64,000 nt of DNA from contig CP136063.1 of the NCBI GenBank assembly GCA_032622095.1, forward strand, positions 184,059,956-184,123,955, given 5' to 3'. Origin of the DNA: Siphonodentalium dalli (lineage: Eukaryota; Mollusca; Scaphopoda; Gadilida; Siphonodentaliidae). The notes under the pieces were generated by a model. It saw only the letters and a program-made list of their open reading frames with translations. It did no database searches and was not told the origin of the DNA. Shown piece by piece: positions 38,700-52,979 of this stretch; within the stretch, counting starts at the first letter, position 1, and each line of letters begins with the position of its first letter. The translations under genes were made by a program, and so were the position numbers.

Positions 38700-41600
38700 T
38701 ATTGGCTAAAACTAATAATAGTTATGGCAATTTCAATTGGTCTCAATTCCAAATAATAGTGATTGTTGGGAATTTTCTCCCAAATTAATAATCGTGCTGA
38801 CACTATTATTTGGCATCTGGGAGTATTGGGTACACACTCTGCAATTTCAATCACATCATCAACCATATATGGAATATTAGATCCTTCCAAGATCCAGACG
38901 TATGCAGCAACATTCAGCAATACTGCTGAAAACACATCGACAGCTTCAGGCATACACCACAAACCGCTACCATAGCGACACGGCTTATACTGGGTACACA
39001 CCCAGCAATTGCTAGCAAATCATTAAGCATATATGGGATATTCGATCCTTCCAAGATCCAGACGGCACTTCACGTTAGCTGAATAGGATTAACTATATGA
39101 CACACCTTGTGAGCACATCAGCTTTGTTGATCAAAACTCAAAACATTTCATTCATCAGCCGATAGTAAATCGGCTACTGGTGCACTATCATGCGACAAGC
39201 GAATCCGCGAACAAGTATCCTCGAATACAGAACATTAACTCGTTGAATTCAGCGGACATCCTACCCGCATGTGGCATGTATATACTGACATACACAGCAC
39301 CATTATAAAACACATCGACAGATTCAGGCATACGCCACAAACAGCTGTCATGTCAATACCGCTTATATACTCCCAGGTGCCTAATAATCATGATTGCCTA
39401 ATAATAGTGATTTGTGGGGATTTCGGCTGAAACTAATAATAGTTATGGTAATTTCACTCTGTCTCAATTCAAAATAAGTGATTGTTTGGAATTTTCTCCA
39501 AAATTAATAATCGTGCAGACACTATTATTTGGCACCCGAGAGTAATGGATACACACACTGCAATTTCAATCACATCATCAACCATATATGGAATATTAGA
39601 TCCTTCCAAGATCCTGAAGTATGCAACATCATTCAGCAATACTGCTGAAAACACATCGACAGCTTCAGGCATACGCCACAAACAGCTATCATAGCAATAC
39701 CGCGTATACTGGATACACACCCTGCAATTTCAATCACATCATCAACCATATATGGAATATTAGATACTTCCAAGGTCCTGACGTATGCAGCATCATTCAG
39801 CAATACTGCTGAAAACACATCGACAGCTTCAGGCATACGCCACAAACAGCTATCATAGCAATACCGCGTATACTGGGTACACACCCTGCAATTTCAATCA
39901 CATCATCAATCATATATGGGATATTCGATCCTTCCAAGATCCAGACGGCACTTAACGTTAGCTGAATATGAATAACTATATAACACATCCCGTGAGCACA
40001 TCAGCTTTGTTGGTCAAATCTCAAAACACGTTATCAAATCGGCTACAGGTGCATTATCATGTGACAAGCGAATCCGCGAAGAGGTATCATCGAATACAGA
40101 ACATAACTGGTTGAATTCAGCAGACATCCTGCCCGCGTATGGCATGTATATATTGACATTTACAGCACCATTCAGCAATACTGCTGAAAACACATCGACA
40201 GCTTCAGACAGATGCCACAAACAGCCATCATATCAATACCGCTAATATACTCTCAGGTGCTTAATAATCGTGATTGCATAATAATCGTGATGGCCTAATA
40301 ATAGTGATGGGTTGGGATTTAGGCTGCAATTAATAATAGTTACATGTATTTGCAATTTCACTCTGTCTCAATTCCAACTAATAGTGATCGTTGGGAATTT
40401 GCTACAAAATTAATCGTACTGATATTATTATTTGGAACTCAGATCCTTTTATTGGTTATGTACATGTAGATAGATGGAGTTATCATTAAACCTCACATCC
40501 TTATATTGGTTATGTAGATGGAGTTATCATTAAACCTCACATCTTTGTATCAGTAATGCAGATATATGGAGTTGTCATTAAACCTCACTTCAGTGAATTT
40601 GGGATTTGGACAGTGACATACAGAAAATGCAAGCTTGAAGCGTGTTTACATTTTGCAATGTCTGGTGTGTACCGTATGCAGCGGAACTTGACATGTTCAA
40701 GCTTGGCAAAACAACAAATTTTGTTTGGTTGAACAATTTAACATGGGGAATCTCCATAGAGAATGGTTATATTCCGATAAAAAAGAAAATAATGCGAAAT
40801 GAAAGTCGGCACTCTTCAGTATAGTGCAGAATAACATACGAGTCATGATATATGCAAAAATTTGATCTCATATTCGATAACTAGTCTCGTAATTAAGGAA
40901 TCAATGGCGCTCGGACATGTGTAATTCCGTCGCAGACTGTACAAGGCAGACGGACTCCGAAATGTAAACATGCGTCAAATTTACCTTTTCTGAGAATAAC
41001 ACAAGCGCAACCTTGATCAACGTAAGCCCCCATGCAAACTTTGAGCTTCAAAGTTCCAAAGATCAGCGACACCCTGCGACAGCCAGGGGTAAAATATAGT
41101 TGGTGTCAAAGCTGTCACTCCCGTTCTGTCCCACCCGCCAAATTGCCCAAATTGTGCTTACAAGTATCATCGAATACAGAACAACAACTGGTTGAATTCA
41201 ACAGACATGCTGCCCGCATATGCCATATATATATTGACATATACAGCATCATTCAGCAATACTGCTGAAAACACATCGACAGCTTCAGGCATACGCCACA
41301 AACAGCTATCACATCGATGCCGCTTATATACTCCCAGGTGTCTAATAATCGTAATGACCTAATAATAGTGATGTGTGGGGAATTTAGGCTAAAACTAATA
41401 ATAGTTATGGAAATATCAATCTCTCAATTCCAAATAGTGATTGTTGGGAATTTTCTCCAAAATTAATAATCGTGCCGACACTATTATTTGGCATCTGAGA
41501 GTACCGGGTACACACTCTGCAATTTCAATCACATCATCAACCATATGTGGAATATTATATCATTCCAAGATTCAGACGTATTCAGCAACATTCAGCAAAA

Positions 41601-44600
41601 CTGCTGAAAACACATCGACAGCTTCAGGAATATGCCACAAACAGCTATCAGCGATACCGCTTATACTGGATACACACCCAACAATTGCTAGCACATCCAG
41701 ACGGCACTTAACGTTAGCTGAATAGGAATAACTATATGACACACCTTGTGAGCACATCAGCTTTGTTGATCGAAACTCAAAACATTTCATTCATCAGCCG
41801 ATAGTAAATCGGCTACTGGTGCACTATCATGTGACAAGCGAATCCGCGAACAAGTATCCTCGAATACAGAACATTAACTCGTTGAATTCAGCGGACATCC
41901 TACCCGCATGTGGCATGTATATACTGACATACACAGCACCATTATAAAACACATCGACAGCTTCAGGCATACGCCACAAACAGCTGTCATATCAATACCG
42001 CTCATATACTCCCAGGTGCCTAATAATCATGATTGCCTAATAATAGTGATTTGTGGGGATTTAGGCTAAAAATAATAATAGTTATGGTAATTTCACTCTG
42101 TCTCAATTCAAAATAAGTGATTGTTGGGAATTTTCTCCAAAATTAATAATCGTGCAGACACTATTATTTGGCACCCGAGAGTACTGGATACACACACTGC
42201 AATTTCAATCACATTATCAACCATATATGGAATATTAGATCCTTCCAAGGTCCTGACGTATGCAGCATCATTCAGCAATACTGCTGAAAACACATCGACA
42301 GCTTCAGGCATACGCCACAAACAGCTATCATAGCAATACCGCGTATACTGGGTACACACCCTGCAATTTCAATCACATCATCAATCATATATGGGATATT
42401 CGATCCTTCCAAGATCCAGACGGCACTTAACGTTAGCTGAATATGAATAACTATACAACACATCCTGTGAGCACATCAGCTTTGTTGGTCAAATCTCAAA
42501 ACATTTTATCAAATCGGCTACAGGTGCACCATCATGTGACAAGCGAAGAGGTATCATCGAATACAGAACATAACTGGTTGAATTCAACAGACATCCTGCC
42601 CGCGTATGGCATGTATATATTGACATATACAGCACCATTCAGCAATACTGCTGAAAACACATCGACAGCTTCAGACAGATGCCACAAACAGCTATCATAT
42701 CAATACCGCTAATATACTCTCAGGTGCTTAATAATCGTGATTGCATAATAATCGTGATGGCCTAATAATAGTGATGGGTTGGGATTTAGGCTGAAATTAA
42801 TAATAGTTACATGTATTTGCAATTTCACTCTGTCTCAATTCCAACTAATAGTGATCGTTGGGAATTTGCTACAAAATTAATCGTGCCGATACTATTATTT
42901 GGAACTCAGATCCTTTTATTGGTTATGTACATGCAGATAGATGGAGTTATCATTAAACCTCACATCCTTATATTGGTTATGTAGATGGAGTTATCATTAA
43001 ACCTCGCATCTTTATAATGGATTTGCAGATGGAGTTATCATTAAACCTCACATCTTTGTATCAGTTATGCAGATAGATGGAGTTGTCATTAAACCTCACT
43101 TCAGTGAATTGGGGATTTGGACAGGGACATACAGAAAATGCAAGCTTGAAGCGTGTTTACATTTCGCAATGTCTGGTGTGTACCGTATGCAGCGGAACTT
43201 GACATGTCCAAGCTTGGCAAAACAACAAATTTTGTTTGGTTGAACAATTTAACATGGGGAATCTCCATAGAGAATGGTTATATTTCGATAAAAAAGAAAA
43301 TAATGCGAAATGAAAGTCGGCACTCGTCAGTATAGTGCAGAATAACATACGAGTCATGATATATGCAAAAATTTGATCTCATATTCGATAACTAGTCTCG
43401 TAATTAAGGAACCAATGGCGCTCGGACATGTGTAATTCCGTCGCAGACTGTACAAGGCAGACGGACTCCGAAATGTAAACATGCGTCAAATTTACCTTTT
43501 CTGAGAATAACACAAGCGCAACCTTGATCAAAGTAAGCCCCCATGCAAACTTTGAGCTTCAAAGTTCCAAAGACCAGCGACACCCTGCGACAGCCAGGGG
43601 TAAAATATAGTTGGTGTCAAAGCTGTCACTCCCGTTCTGTCCCACCCGCCATATTGCCCAAAATGTGCTTACAAGTATCATCGAATACAGAACAATAACT
43701 GGTTGAATTCAGCAGACATCCTGCCCGCATATGCCATATATATATTGACATATACAGCATCATTCAGCAATACTGCTGAAAACACATCGACAGCGTCAAA
43801 CAGCTATCACATCGATGCCGCTTATATACTCCCAGGTGTCTAATAATCGTAATGACCTAATAATAGTGATGTGTGGGGAATTTAGGCTAAAACTAATAAT
43901 AGTTATGGCAATATCAATCTGTCTCTATTCCAAATAGTGATTGTTGTTAATTTTCTCCAAAATTAATAATTGTGCCGACACTATTATTTGGCATCTGAGA
44001 GTACCGGATACACACTCTGCAATTTCAATCACATCATCAACCATATATGGAATATTAGATCCTTCCAATATTCACACGTATGCAGCAACATTCAGCAAAA
44101 CTGCTGAAAACACATCGACAGCTTCAGGAATACGCCACAAACAGCTATCATAGCGATACCGCTTATACTGGGTACACCCTGCAATTTCAATCACATCATT
44201 AAGCATATATGGGATATTCGATCCTTCCAAGATCCAGACGGCACTTAACGTTATTTGAATATGAAAAACTTTATAACACATCTCGTGAGCACATCAGCTT
44301 TGTTGGTCAAAACTTTAAACATTTCATCCATCAGTCGATAATAAATCGGCTACTGGTGCACTAACATGTGACAAGCGAATCAGCGAACAAGTATAATCGA
44401 ATACAGAACAATAACTCGTTGATTTCAGCGGACATCCTGCCCGCATATGTCATGTATATATTGACATATACAGCACCATTCAGCAACACTGATGAAAACA
44501 CATCGACAGCTCCAGGCATATGCCACAAACAGCCGTCATATCAATACCGCTTATATACTCCCAGGTGCCTAATAATCGTGATTGCCTAATAATAGTGATG

Positions 44601-45035
44601 TGTGTTGATTTAGGCTGAAATTAATAATAGTTATGGCAATTTCATACTCTCAATTCCAAATAAGTATTTTTGGGGAATTTTCTCCAAATTTAATAATCGT
44701 GCTGACACTATTATTTGGCATTTGGCACCAGAGAGTACTGTGTACACACACTGCAATTTCAGGCACATCATCAATCATATTTGGGATATTCGATTCTTCC
44801 AAGATCCACACGGCACTTAACGTTAGCTGAATAAGAATAACTATATAACACATCCCGTGAGCACATCAGCTTTGTTCGTCAAAACTCAAAACATTTCATC
44901 AAATCGGCTACAGGTGTACTATCATGTGACAAGCGAATCCGCGAACAAGTATCATCGAATACAGAACAATAACTGGTTGAAATCAGCGGACATCCTGCCC
45001 GCATATGGCATGTTTATATTGTCATATACAGCAGT
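38700..45035. repeat. Nested tandem duplication field (2.5-2.6-kb units)
   Basis: About 6.3 kb built from duplicated blocks. Copy 1 (about 39070-41700) and copy 2 (about 41700-44190) match over their length. The offset is 2639 bp at the left (39482 vs 42121), 2476-2511 bp in the middle (40642 vs 43153) and 2500 bp at the right (41441 vs 43941), so indels distinguish them. Partial copies lie on both sides (38700-39070 and 44190-45035). A block of about 150 bp with CATATATGGAATATTAGATC, TGCTGAAAACACATCGACAG and CAGGCATACGCCACAAACAG recurs at about 38850, 39560, 39725, 41520, 42200 and 44020. Short TAATAATCGTGAT and TAATAATAGTGAT words punctuate it. The small ORFs are repeated copies of one another and encode nothing recognisable. 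Confidence 0.85.
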
Positions 45036-46243
45036 TGTATACCACAAAATGGATGTCAGGTTGAAACACGGTCCCATTGTGGCAAGTTGGCATTGCATGT
45101 CGATTTTGAGAAAAAAAATGAGCATTTACTATCTAAATGCCAAAAGTTTTATCGGATTCGGATCACATTATGAACAGACATATATGCACGAACGAATAAT
45201 CTACAAAACTCGTAACATGCAGATGACATAACATTGCAACTCGGAAGCCGGTAATTTTATCGGAACATTTTTTAGTTTTATGGCGGCCATTTTGGTCTCC
45301 ATCATCGTTTTTACGAAACCAGTTGACTTATACATATTACGATACAGCCTCCGTGAAATAAAGTTCAGTTACAATAAAGCACTTGCGATTTTCCAGTCCG
45401 GTGTGCACACTCGTTGTGCACAATGCACAGAGTGCCAATATAAAACTTGGCGGCCATTTTGAACGCCATCTTGGATTTTATAACCTTAATAATCTATTAT
45501 TTGAACGGAATCTTACATTCTCCGTGTCATTAACTTGGAAGTCTTCGACAGATATGCTATATTTGCACAGAGTTGACGCACAGCACTTTGATTCGCCATG
45601 AATTTTTGACGCGTCACGCAGTGCGTCACGCTACATATTTTACCATGACGTCACTTATCAGAACGAAAGCGGGAAAACGATGTTGAATCCGATTTAGTGT
45701 CTATATTCGTTCCATAATTTGCAAATATGTTTACAATCTTGCCGATTTTGATGCACTGTTAACCAGTTGGCTAATGCCTGTTAACCTCTGAAAATACGTC
45801 ATTTTTTAAGTAGGGTACCGTATGAAACATAGTGAAAAGTTATATTTTGTCACTGCTCGGCGCTCTCTGAATTAGAAAACTAGAGTAATTTCCCATAAGA
45901 AAATGATGGTCGCATAAATTCCCCCGATGTGCGAAAGTCACCCCCCCCCCCCCCAGCACAGCCTGACTATATGGTACAGAATAATAACATACGAGTCGTG
46001 TTATTTGCGAAAAATTAACCTCATTCGATTGATTCGATTAATTAGTCTTGTAATTAAGGAATCAATGGCGCTCGGACATGTGGAATTCTTTCGCAGACTG
46101 TACACGGAATCTGGACAGAATTGTGAAATGTAAACAAGTGTCAAATTTACCTTTTCTGAGAATAAGACAAGCGCAACCTTGATCAAAGTAATGCAACAAA
46201 CAGCAAAAAATAGAATAAAGCTGATGTAAACACGGTATAAGCA
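45036..46243. other. Non-coding stretch with a third copy of a duplicated block
   Basis: The segment 45980-46190 (AATTAAGGAATCAATGGCGC; CGCAGACTGTAC; TTTACCTTTTCTGAGAATAA) is a diverged third copy of 40840-41030 and 43350-43540. A C14 run lies at about 45940-45954. No gene recognised. Confidence 0.5.
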
Positions 46244-46414
46244 CACGACACAATCGTTTCGACGATTCTACGACCAATTCCACGATTCTGTGGCTTGACA
46301 ACCACGGTGCTACGCCAGTTTAACGATTCTGCGACGTTATTATACGTAATATTTTATGACAAACTTAGATCAAGGGGCTTTTTACTGAATTGGGACGATA
46401 AATAGAGAATACAT

Positions 46415-46534
46415 ACGAGTTTTGGTTGAATACCCGAATTATCTCATGAGTGGGTGCAAGGAAGTACAGAGTGGAAATTATGTACTTCCTTGCACCCACG
46501 AATGAGATAATCCGAGTATTCAACCAAAACCCGT
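46415..46534. repeat. Hairpin with 54-bp arms
   Basis: Left arm 46415-46468 pairs with 46481-46534 with four or five mismatches around a 12-nt loop. Shared core blocks are GGGTGCAAGGAAGTACA and TTTTGGTTGAATAC. Confidence 0.9.
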
Positions 46535-48305
46535 AGGTTTTCTTTTTATTATATGCGCTATAAACCGCACCAAAACTGCTAATTTTGTCCTACAGTTCAC
46601 TTCAAATTGTTAGAAAGCTTCGACATTTGCATTTTGTTTACATTCCATCAATTGATTTGCTCACCACCGAATGACAAATATCGAGCATAGCCGCCACAAG
46701 AAATAGTTCCCATTGTTTTATTCTGAAATGATGCGAGAAAATTAATGTATACATAATTTAGTGATAAGAATATATTAAAACAAATGAGTTAACATTATAA
46801 CAATTAAATAACAGTTTATGAACCGTGAAAATCAATAATTAAAACAATAGTCCGGCTGTTATTGATACGCTTTGAAACTTAATGTGATTCGCCGCTATAA
46901 ACCGGAAGTAATCTCCGAAAAAGTAATACTATTGTGTTATCCATCGAGTCGGTCAGAGTTATCCATCGAGTCGGTCCAGGCGATGGATATAACGCTCTAC
47001 GTCACGGCAATTTCCCACTATTTAATGGGGAAGCATATAATAAAAGTGGGCTTCTTATATTTGTTGTGTAGAGTAGACTTTGCAAGTCGACCAGGTTGAC
47101 TCACGGAAAACATACGAAGATGAGATCTATGCATAAAATGAGTCACAATCGGCTCAGTCAAATCTGGATAATCAGATCAAACCGCGAACAGATTCCAAAA
47201 AGTCATTTCTTGGACTACAAGCTTAGGGACATTCATAGTGAGAAAATTAACATCAAACGTAAGCTTTAATAAGCATAAATGTATTATTTGTCAATTTCGT
47301 ACATCTGTTGACGCAATATTCGATTCAACTAAACACAGAAATGCAGTAACAATGTAAACTATTTGACAACGCCCCGCTTCGACCATGACAATGACGATTG
47401 TGTGACTCGTTGAACGGTAATTTTCATTTGTATGAGACGTATCTGTCACTGATCGGGCAGCTTAGTTATGCGTGTAAGCCCATGTATGCTGCATCCAGCC
47501 ATCCACTCAATAATGTTTGGAACTGTGCTTTCGTTGTGCCGTGCACATGTCCTGGATTCAATACAGTACTGTGTATTTGCTGATCCCCACACGTGAAGAC
47601 ATAGAGACCAAGTCACATAAGAGATTTGTCGCTAAAAGAGCATTCTTAGAATAGAACATGACGAAATTCCCAACATACATGCACCTGAACATTTTCCTTT
47701 CGAAAATGTCACCACTTAGCCTACCATAACATGAGTTATTTTAGTCATATTCTGATTAGTTAAAATTCTTCGAAAAAAGGGGGCGAATGTGGTTATCTGA
47801 AACTTAAAATAATGAGCAACACTTTAAAAAAAAATAATAATAAAAGGGATGGATACCAGAAAATTGCAGTAAAAACGTAAACATACATAAAATAGTACAA
47901 CACTGGGTTGGTGGGTCCCGAAAGTGGCCAAAATAAAAAAAATATCCTATAGGGATACGTCTGATTTATGACCCCCCCCCCAGATCCCCCGGTTCGGACG
48001 CCAATTTGCCGGTATATTATTAGCATCCACGGGGTGTTTTGTTGCGGTAGTATTTTTAATTGGGTAAACCTGACTGGTGTGCATACTTCAAATGAGGTAA
48101 GAATTAAGATCGTGGGCAGTTGAGTGGGAATAAATGTCATAGAATTGTCATATCTGGAGACAAATCTTGACTGCGTGAAAGAATTATATTTTAGATAACT
48201 AGATTTCAATCACAATTAAATAAATCATTATAGAATATAATTTTCACCGGTTATGGATTTAATTGTTAAAATGATTACGGTGCGTTGAATGGGTACTGTA
48301 CGTTA

Positions 48306-48550
48306 TTTTCAATAAATTCCCGGTAATAACAACGATATAATATTGATACTATATAGGACAATAAGTTCATTCAGTTGAAGATGTATTATGTAAACGTTCA
48401 GGTTAATAGGTTATCTTAAAATTAAAGGGGCCTTTTCATTAAATTTCCGGTGACAACAACGATCTAATATCGATAATATATAGAAACATAAGTAATTTGA
48501 GTCGAAGATGTATTCTGTAAACGCTCAGGTTAATAGGCTATCTTAAAATT
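48306..48550. repeat. Tandem duplication of ~125 bp
   Basis: Two diverged copies in tandem (about 48306-48425 and 48433-48550) share AACAACGAT, GAAGATGTATT and CAGGTTAATAGG..ATCTTAAAATT. Confidence 0.75.
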
Positions 48551-49099
48551 TAATAATTTTAAAAGTTAATAATTTGATATAAATTGAATTTATGACTAGC
48601 CATAAAATGGCGTTAATTAAATTACGAATTTCCGTAATCAAACAAACTAATTGAGGGATACTGGATTGTTAAACCGATCGCACACACGATCGCCTAAAAT
48701 ATTATTGATGATACGGGTAGAACACTCAAGCCACTCACTGACTAGCGACTATACAATAACTTAAATGATTATATGGGACTAGTATGCCTATAATATAACT
48801 TTTATTCGATTCATTTGGTTGAAAACTGTACAAAAATTACTCGACAGGAAGCCGGTCACCGGTTTATTATTTTAAAAGTCGAACTGTGCGATCAGGAGGC
48901 CGGTCATTGGTAAACGGTGTAGTTGTGAATTTCAATTTCGTTTATTGTCGTTTACATTATTATGTCAATACTGTTGGTTTTTGGTTTGTGACAAGCTATG
49001 TCAATTACTAATATAAAATATAATTTGTAAGTCTTATATTTCAACTTTTATAGATATTTTTCGTTCTGCAGCCCTTGATGGTTGTGTTGGTATTATAGT

Positions 49100-49915
49100 T
49101 GCAGTATGTAATAATTATGACCGCGTTAATTTCTTTCGATCCTTAGGTATGAACAATGGCTGGACCATGCACTCTTGGCGGGAACACAATACCTCCGAAT
49201 TTTTATCCGCATGCTTTCTGGTGTGGTGAATGAAAACCCTGCAGTAATAAGCCGTCGTTTGTAATAATTCGAAGGATTAGTTGTTTTAACTGAAATATGA
49301 GGCGGTGAATTCATGTAACCAATATATTTTATATTATAATTTCTATTCATGGCTGATAATGATCTTGAGGGCGTTACCATTTCTGATTATGGTTTTCTTG
49401 TAAATAGATTGGGTCGCTTTAAAAGCTGTACTACTGCTATACCCGAATGCGGTTATTTTGGGACGCGTTAAAGTTGTACTGCGACCCCGAGTCCGGTAAA
49501 AGCTGTAGTTGGAATGTCCAAGTTCATGAAAGTTCTACTGACTATGCCGATTATTTGAGAAGCTTTATCGTTTGAGGATATTGTAGAAAAGCTAATCTGG
49601 CCATGTCAAATTGAGCTATATCGATGGGATATATCGCAGGACAACACATTTCGGGTTTTCGTGGGGTGTTTATTCGTTAGGTGTCTTATAGTTGCAGTAT
49701 CTAACCATTATGACAGCGTTAATTGCTTTTGAAGTTTAGGTATGAACAATGGCTGGGCCGTGCACTCTTGGCGGGAACACAACACATCCGATGTTTGATC
49801 TGCATTTAGAAGCTTTCTGGCGTGGTGAAACCTGCAGTAATGAGCCGTAGTTTTTTTGTAATAATTTGAAGTAGTAGTTGTTTTAACGAAATTCTGAGGC
49901 GGTTAATGACGTTTC
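49100..49915. repeat. Pair of direct repeats of ~220 bp
   Basis: 49100-49315 and 49695-49910 share GGTATGAACAATGGCTGG, GCACTCTTGGCGGGAACACA and a TAGTTGTTTTAAC...TGAGGCGGT end, about 590 bp apart and in the same orientation. Confidence 0.75.
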
Positions 49916-50138
49916 AATTGCTGGTCGCACAATCGTTGTCATACCGTAGTTGACTACTCGGTGTTGTCAATTGAGTGCGATGATATCCCCGCAAATATGG
50001 ACACAGCGCCGTCAATCACAGAACTGGTGTGAACATTAGTTGTGAAAAATTACACAAAGACGTATGGATGTTATTATGTGGTTACCACTCAATTTTATAA
50101 GACATATATATTTTCGCAACTCTAAAGGCGAAGTTCAC

Positions 50139-50299
50139 ATAAGGATTAACTGCCATGTGGACTGTTTTTATGGAGATGTAACCGTGGGGTAAGTGGTCAT
50201 AACTTGTGTGAAACCCAAATGGTTTTACATACAAGTTATGACAACTTACATCACGGTTACATCTCCATAAAAACAGTCCACATGACAGTTAATCCTTAT
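50139..50299. repeat. Hairpin with ~75-bp arms
   Basis: Arms 50139-50212 and about 50226-50299 are nearly complementary, including TGGACTGTTTTTATGGAGAT and AACCGTG, with a loop of about 13 nt. Confidence 0.9.
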
Positions 50300-50844
50300 A
50301 TTTATATACATTTAGCAAAAAAGCTACGTTTGTAAATGTATTTGAATCGAAAAGTGTATCGTGACAAAACCAGCCCAAAATATCTCATAGCACCCTTGGC
50401 AAAAGTTAACAGGAACAATTTCTTTATATTGAAACCCGATGATTTAATTTAAGTCAATCCTGCGCGAGTCCAAATGCGCGCCCAAAACATTACGCGCTTT
50501 TCTTTCCGGTATCGATGACGTATCGATGTAATTATGGGGTTGCAGTTATGAGCTGTTGCGCGTTCACCGAGAAATAACTGCAACTAGTCACGTGGGCGCC
50601 GACCAATCAAAATGCTGGATTTAGTGATAATCAAACTTAGTATTTAAATATACAGTGATGTGTGTAAAACCGAAACAACCGGTCTATTTATGTCAAAGAT
50701 TATGTATTGTTGTGCTAACTGTCTAGTGCTGAACTCTTTACAGATTATCGAATTGAAGAATCGTTAAACTGCCGTAGCACCGTGGGGTGTCAAGCCGCAG
50801 AATCGTGGAATTGGTCGAAGAATCGTCGAAACGATTGTGCCGTG

Positions 50845-51790
50845 GTGATAAGGGTGATTAAGATACTTATTTAGATGTAGAACTCAACAATATTTATTCG
50901 CTTCGTTCGCAGAGAAAGCACTGAGCCGAAGCTATAAATATCTGAGGCGATCTTACAGAGATGCCGCGATATGATTGGCTGTCGAACTTAGCCGAACTGA
51001 GCCCGAGGGAGCGATCTCAAATGATCTCTCAACAGACAAGTTTAATAGCAGCGCAATGCGCTGCGAAACTATGTAGTTCCTTACATACATTAATCGTAGA
51101 TGTCTATGCATTAAAGTTTGGGACTCTGTATCTCAAATAATGACTTAATTACTGGTAGGTCCCACAGGTTCCCAGAAAAAATATTGACCCCACCCCCATT
51201 GATGCTTAATCCTATATAAAGGTAGCCAACTTGGCCCGGCCTAAATTTTTTTTTATATCAGGTTAAAATACACAAAAATAATTTTTGTAACATTAAATGC
51301 CTCATATATAGTTAGAAAGATATGTTATTGCTCTTCAATTTTATGTATTCCTTGTACAAATTGTTCAAGAAAAACTCCAGTTATGAGCACAGGTCTAACG
51401 CAAATCGGCTGTAAAATTTCACTCATTCGAGATGGTGTTCCTTAAACTGGGTCAAAATGTCTGATTTTTATCCAGACTTTCGCCTCAAAAAACATGTTCA
51501 ACGGTAAGTAGGATATATTATACATCAATAGAAGCGTAATTGTTTACTGACCCACTCAAACCAATCATGCCACATCACTGCATCGTATCTCTCGTATTTA
51601 TTGAAAAATGAGGAAATGAGGAAAGAAATTGAAATTTTCCAAACGTAGCGATTTTGTGCGAGTCTGCTATGAGTACTATTTATAGTTCTTATGCAACACA
51701 ATATATAACCAAGGAGTAGTGTATATAAGCTCTAAATATTTATGGAGTTATATTCCTGACCATATGTATGTTTTCAAATCGGCACCGGTA
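50845..51790. other. Non-coding stretch
   Basis: No gene or strong repeat recognised; AT-rich with a few GC-rich words. Confidence 0.4.
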
Positions 51791-52055
51791 CTTTTGAGTG
51801 ACTTGATGTGGTATTGAAAACAGGTACATGTATTTATCTGGCGGGTCCGCTTGGAACTTGTTCCATTATAATGATGGTGTATTTATTTTTGAATTTTATA
51901 TTGATTTTTCAAATGTAGGTCAAGTGATGTAATTCCCGAAAAAAATTTATCAAAAATATATATATTGCAAACGTTTTATACGAGTTACCAAGCGGACCCG
52001 CCAGATAAATACCTGTTGTGTCCAATACCACATCAAGTCACACTCCTAAGTATGT
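51791..52055. repeat. Inverted repeat with ~70-bp arms
   Basis: 51791-51864 pairs with about 51985-52055: TGACTTGATGTGGTATTG, ATTTATCTGGCGGGTCCGCT and their complements. The spacer is about 120 bp. It is probably a small foldback element. Confidence 0.85.
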
Positions 52056-52975
52056 GCAACTCTAACTTTTGTTCTGCAGATTTGCATGGAAATCCCAATT
52101 CAAAATTGTTCACTTGACCTCCCCTTAAGGGCTTTGTGGACCTCATTTTTCCAAAAAAAAATCGAGTCCGAATAAAGGATTCTGTTCATGTATATTAGTA
52201 ATCATAGAAACCATGCCCATTGATGCAACATTTTAAGAGTATACAGTATCAGAGGCGGACTGGCCGATCGGGAAAATTCCCTATGGGCCGGAGGCCGTGG
52301 GGGGGGGGGGGGGTTATGTGATTGGGCCGGAAATGAAACCGACGTGGATGTTAACGGTAACTCCCAGCTGTAAATCCCAAAAAAATTCTCACGCACACTT
52401 CCCGGACCCTCCCCCAAATTGAAATTTCCAACACAATAGGAACGCTTCAATTGAGGCCAGTCTAGATGCTAGGATTAGCGATTTTCTTGTATAGTTTTCA
52501 AAACGTTCTCACCCGGGCCGAACAACCATGGACAGCCCGGTGTGTTCTGGTCTCTTGTCCGCAGCCGTGTGCATTTGTCTGGAGTTATACCGCTAGATGT
52601 TAGAATTTATGCAATTTTTCAGGTAAAAATATCTGAATGGTCTTATACCGGGAATATATAGAACCATGGTTTATAAATATATAGGATATTAGGCCAGAGC
52701 ACTGAGTTGCAAGGGAGTGCAAATGGAATTATGCAAAAACATGTATTTGGTCCGATTCTCATTCAAGGGGGGGATGCAGTTGGAATTTCCCAAGGTGGAC
52801 ACCCCCTGAACATATTCTCATTCAAGGGGGGGGGGGGGGGTGCAGATGGGCCGGTATTATATTCATTTCCCGGGCCGGTTTTTTGGCCCAGTCCGTCTGT
52901 GTATACTTCATGGTGGATTATGTTAGAAATACAAAATGTGAACTTTATTGAGATTTAAAAAATAAAATATACCGG
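52056..52975. other. Non-coding stretch with long G runs
   Basis: G runs of about 17 (52301-52317) and 12 (52829-52840) sit in GGCCGG-rich segments. The word CGGACTGG..CC with GGCCGG occurs near 52257 and, inverted, near 52885, suggesting a pair of inverted low-complexity repeats. No gene. Confidence 0.5.
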
Positions 52976-52979
52976 TACA

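Larger units (their letters stand above)
46244..50844. mobile_element. 4.6-kb interval bounded by 86-bp inverted repeats
   Basis: 46244-46330 and 50757-50844 are inverted copies of each other (about 90% identical by eye) and form the outer ends. Each contains three iterations of CGATTCT in small imperfect palindromes (CGACGATTCTACGACC, CCACGATTCTGTGG, TTTAACGATTCT), an arrangement like transposase-binding iterations. The interior has two long hairpins, a tandem repeat and direct repeats but no transposase ORF, so this would be a non-autonomous DNA transposon or a chance pairing of two solo ends. No clear target-site duplication was seen. Confidence 0.5.
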
